Assembly (NCBI GenBank): GCA_024364735.1
Contig: JAGFNQ010000290.1
Coordinates: forward strand, 84,997-148,996
Reading direction: 5' to 3'
Origin: Boesenbergia rotunda
Taxonomy: Eukaryota; Streptophyta; Magnoliopsida; Zingiberales; Zingiberaceae
Length of the DNA: 64,000 bases
Made by a program: the position numbers and the translations under genes. Position 1 is the stretch's first letter; every line of letters starts with the position of its first letter. Below the pieces are notes generated by a model that saw nothing but the letters and a program-made list of their open reading frames with translations, had not been told where the DNA came from and did not search any database. Shown piece by piece: positions 63,240-64,000 of the stretch.

Positions 63240-64000
63240 CTACTCCTCTGTGGTATGCTCAGGATCCTGTGTCTCCTGAGACTCAAAGCGAGGGGCTGGA
63301 GCGGGTGGCATCTGTGTATCCTGAGACTCATCACGAGGGGCGGGAAGGGCTGGCACCTGTGTCATCGGCGTCAAGGTCGATGCAAAAGCTTGCATGTGTC
63401 TTATTACCTCCTCAGTGTGTGCTTGGCAAGCCTGCAAATCTCTCAACTCAGCATTCCCTCGTTGCGTCCCTCTGAGCCCACTGTGAGTCCCTCCTAGCGC
63501 ATTCTACGTCCCTCCCGGTCCACGTCGACTCTATCGACGTGATTCGAGTCCGCAGGGCTTCATTTTCCTCCCGTAAATGATGAACCTCATTAGAGGTAGA
63601 GGAGGAGGATGTCGGTCGTCCCCTAACCCCTGGAGCTCTCATCTGATCATATGTAACCTTTGCCTGAGAGCCCAGGCCGTAGCAGGCGGTCTTCCTCTTC
63701 CCACCGATGACATCAAAATAAATCCGATTCACATCGTCGGTGGAAAGAGGCTGTGCATCCTCCCCCTCTGCAACAGGCTGAGACGCCTGTGCCTCAGCAA
63801 CTCTAGTGGTCATTGCTTCCTGTGAAATAAAAATTTAATTAGTCTATATAAAATGGCGAAACAAATAAAATATAAGCGATCGACTTACATTGATTGCTAG
63901 GGAGCGACGATCGACAAAAGACCCATTTTTTTCTTATGGGTCTTGGTGAATAACTCTCAACTAGTGGGAGGTCTCTCTAGCTCAGCAGCCTATAAACACA
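63240..64000 (-). pseudogene. CACTA Transposase_24-type protein, C-terminal part, two exons
   Basis: Upstream exon (from beyond 64000 to 63889): FTKTHKKK, then NGSFVDRRSLAIN, with a one-base loss in the A7 run near 63930. The intron is 63820-63888 (GTAAGT to TTTCACAG) and joins in phase to EAMTTRVAEAQ. The second exon carries FDVIGGKRKTACYGLGSQ, the signature near the end of Ptta/En/Spm transposases (Transposase_24), then a coiled coil (VHHLREENEALRTRI). A frameshift near 63450 moves the rest (LRDLQACQAHTEEVIRHM to the stop at 63240) to another frame. The role would be binding the element ends. Confidence 0.72.

Larger units (their letters stand above)
61919..64000 (-). mobile_element. CACTA (En/Spm) transposon, left end; continues beyond window
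   Basis: It starts CACTACAAAAATAATACCC at 61919 and has dense subterminal GCGACGG repeats and a Transposase_24-type gene pointing to this terminus. The other terminus is outside the window. The region 62400-63200 is AT-rich and noncoding. Confidence 0.82.

Overview
This is nuclear DNA of a flowering plant, most likely a large repeat-rich genome. A monocot is my guess, but nothing here fixes the species. Almost all of the 64 kb can be assigned to transposable elements and their debris. I see no intact host gene, no rRNA or complete tRNA, and no bacterial-type operon or CRISPR array.

Region 1 (1 to about 29.1 kb) is one old Ty3/gypsy element of the Tat lineage ('Tat-A') on the minus strand. 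Its left end lies outside the window. It is split by five LTR-element insertions, two of which carry a further insertion. Seven nested insertions each have a perfect 5-bp target duplication: 3599-9399 (AATCT), 10505-13872 (TCTCC) containing 12030-12965 (AAACC), 14049-19765 (TAATC), 20936-24628 (GTATG) containing 22065-24372 (TTGGA), and 26169-28128 (AATGC). With these removed, gag, protease, reverse transcriptase, RNase H, integrase, a tandem-repeat spacer and an antisense gene follow in the canonical order. Two insertions (3599-9399 and 14049-19765) are full-length elements of one family that encodes only Gag (TR-GAG type). The other five look like solo LTRs.

Region 2 (29.1-31.4 kb) is AT-rich intergenic DNA with a foldback element and a tandem array of about 275 bp per unit. 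Region 3 (31.4-43.8 kb) is a second Tat element ('Tat-B'), also minus strand. Its pol is almost open, it has about 11 copies of a 109-bp tandem repeat, and it carries two plus-strand (antisense) genes with predicted introns: a Transposase_28-domain/coiled-coil protein and a second acidic/coiled-coil protein. Its 5' part is missing where region 4 begins.

Region 4 (43.8-57.7 kb) is an Athila-like gypsy element on the plus strand with 2.3-2.5 kb LTRs, a glutamine-rich Gag and a long open pol. Its flanks do not match each other. Region 5 (57.7-64 kb) holds a hAT-type MITE whose end is caught in a tandem array of about 300 bp per unit, a CACTA terminus, a SINE with a 20-bp target duplication, possible host-exon scraps, and the start of a CACTA element with subterminal GCGACGG repeats and a Transposase_24 gene.

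The most unusual signal is a promoter-like architecture shared between elements: pairs of perfect palindromes at nearly fixed spacing (centre to centre 18-20 bp, mostly 19), just upstream of TATA boxes in LTRs. In the TR-GAG elements and the Del-type LTRs the palindrome is AGTCGACT. In another solo LTR the same layout uses GGGCGCCC (always 18 bp), and a third LTR has TGGCCGGCCA. The spacer sequence varies while the spacing is kept.
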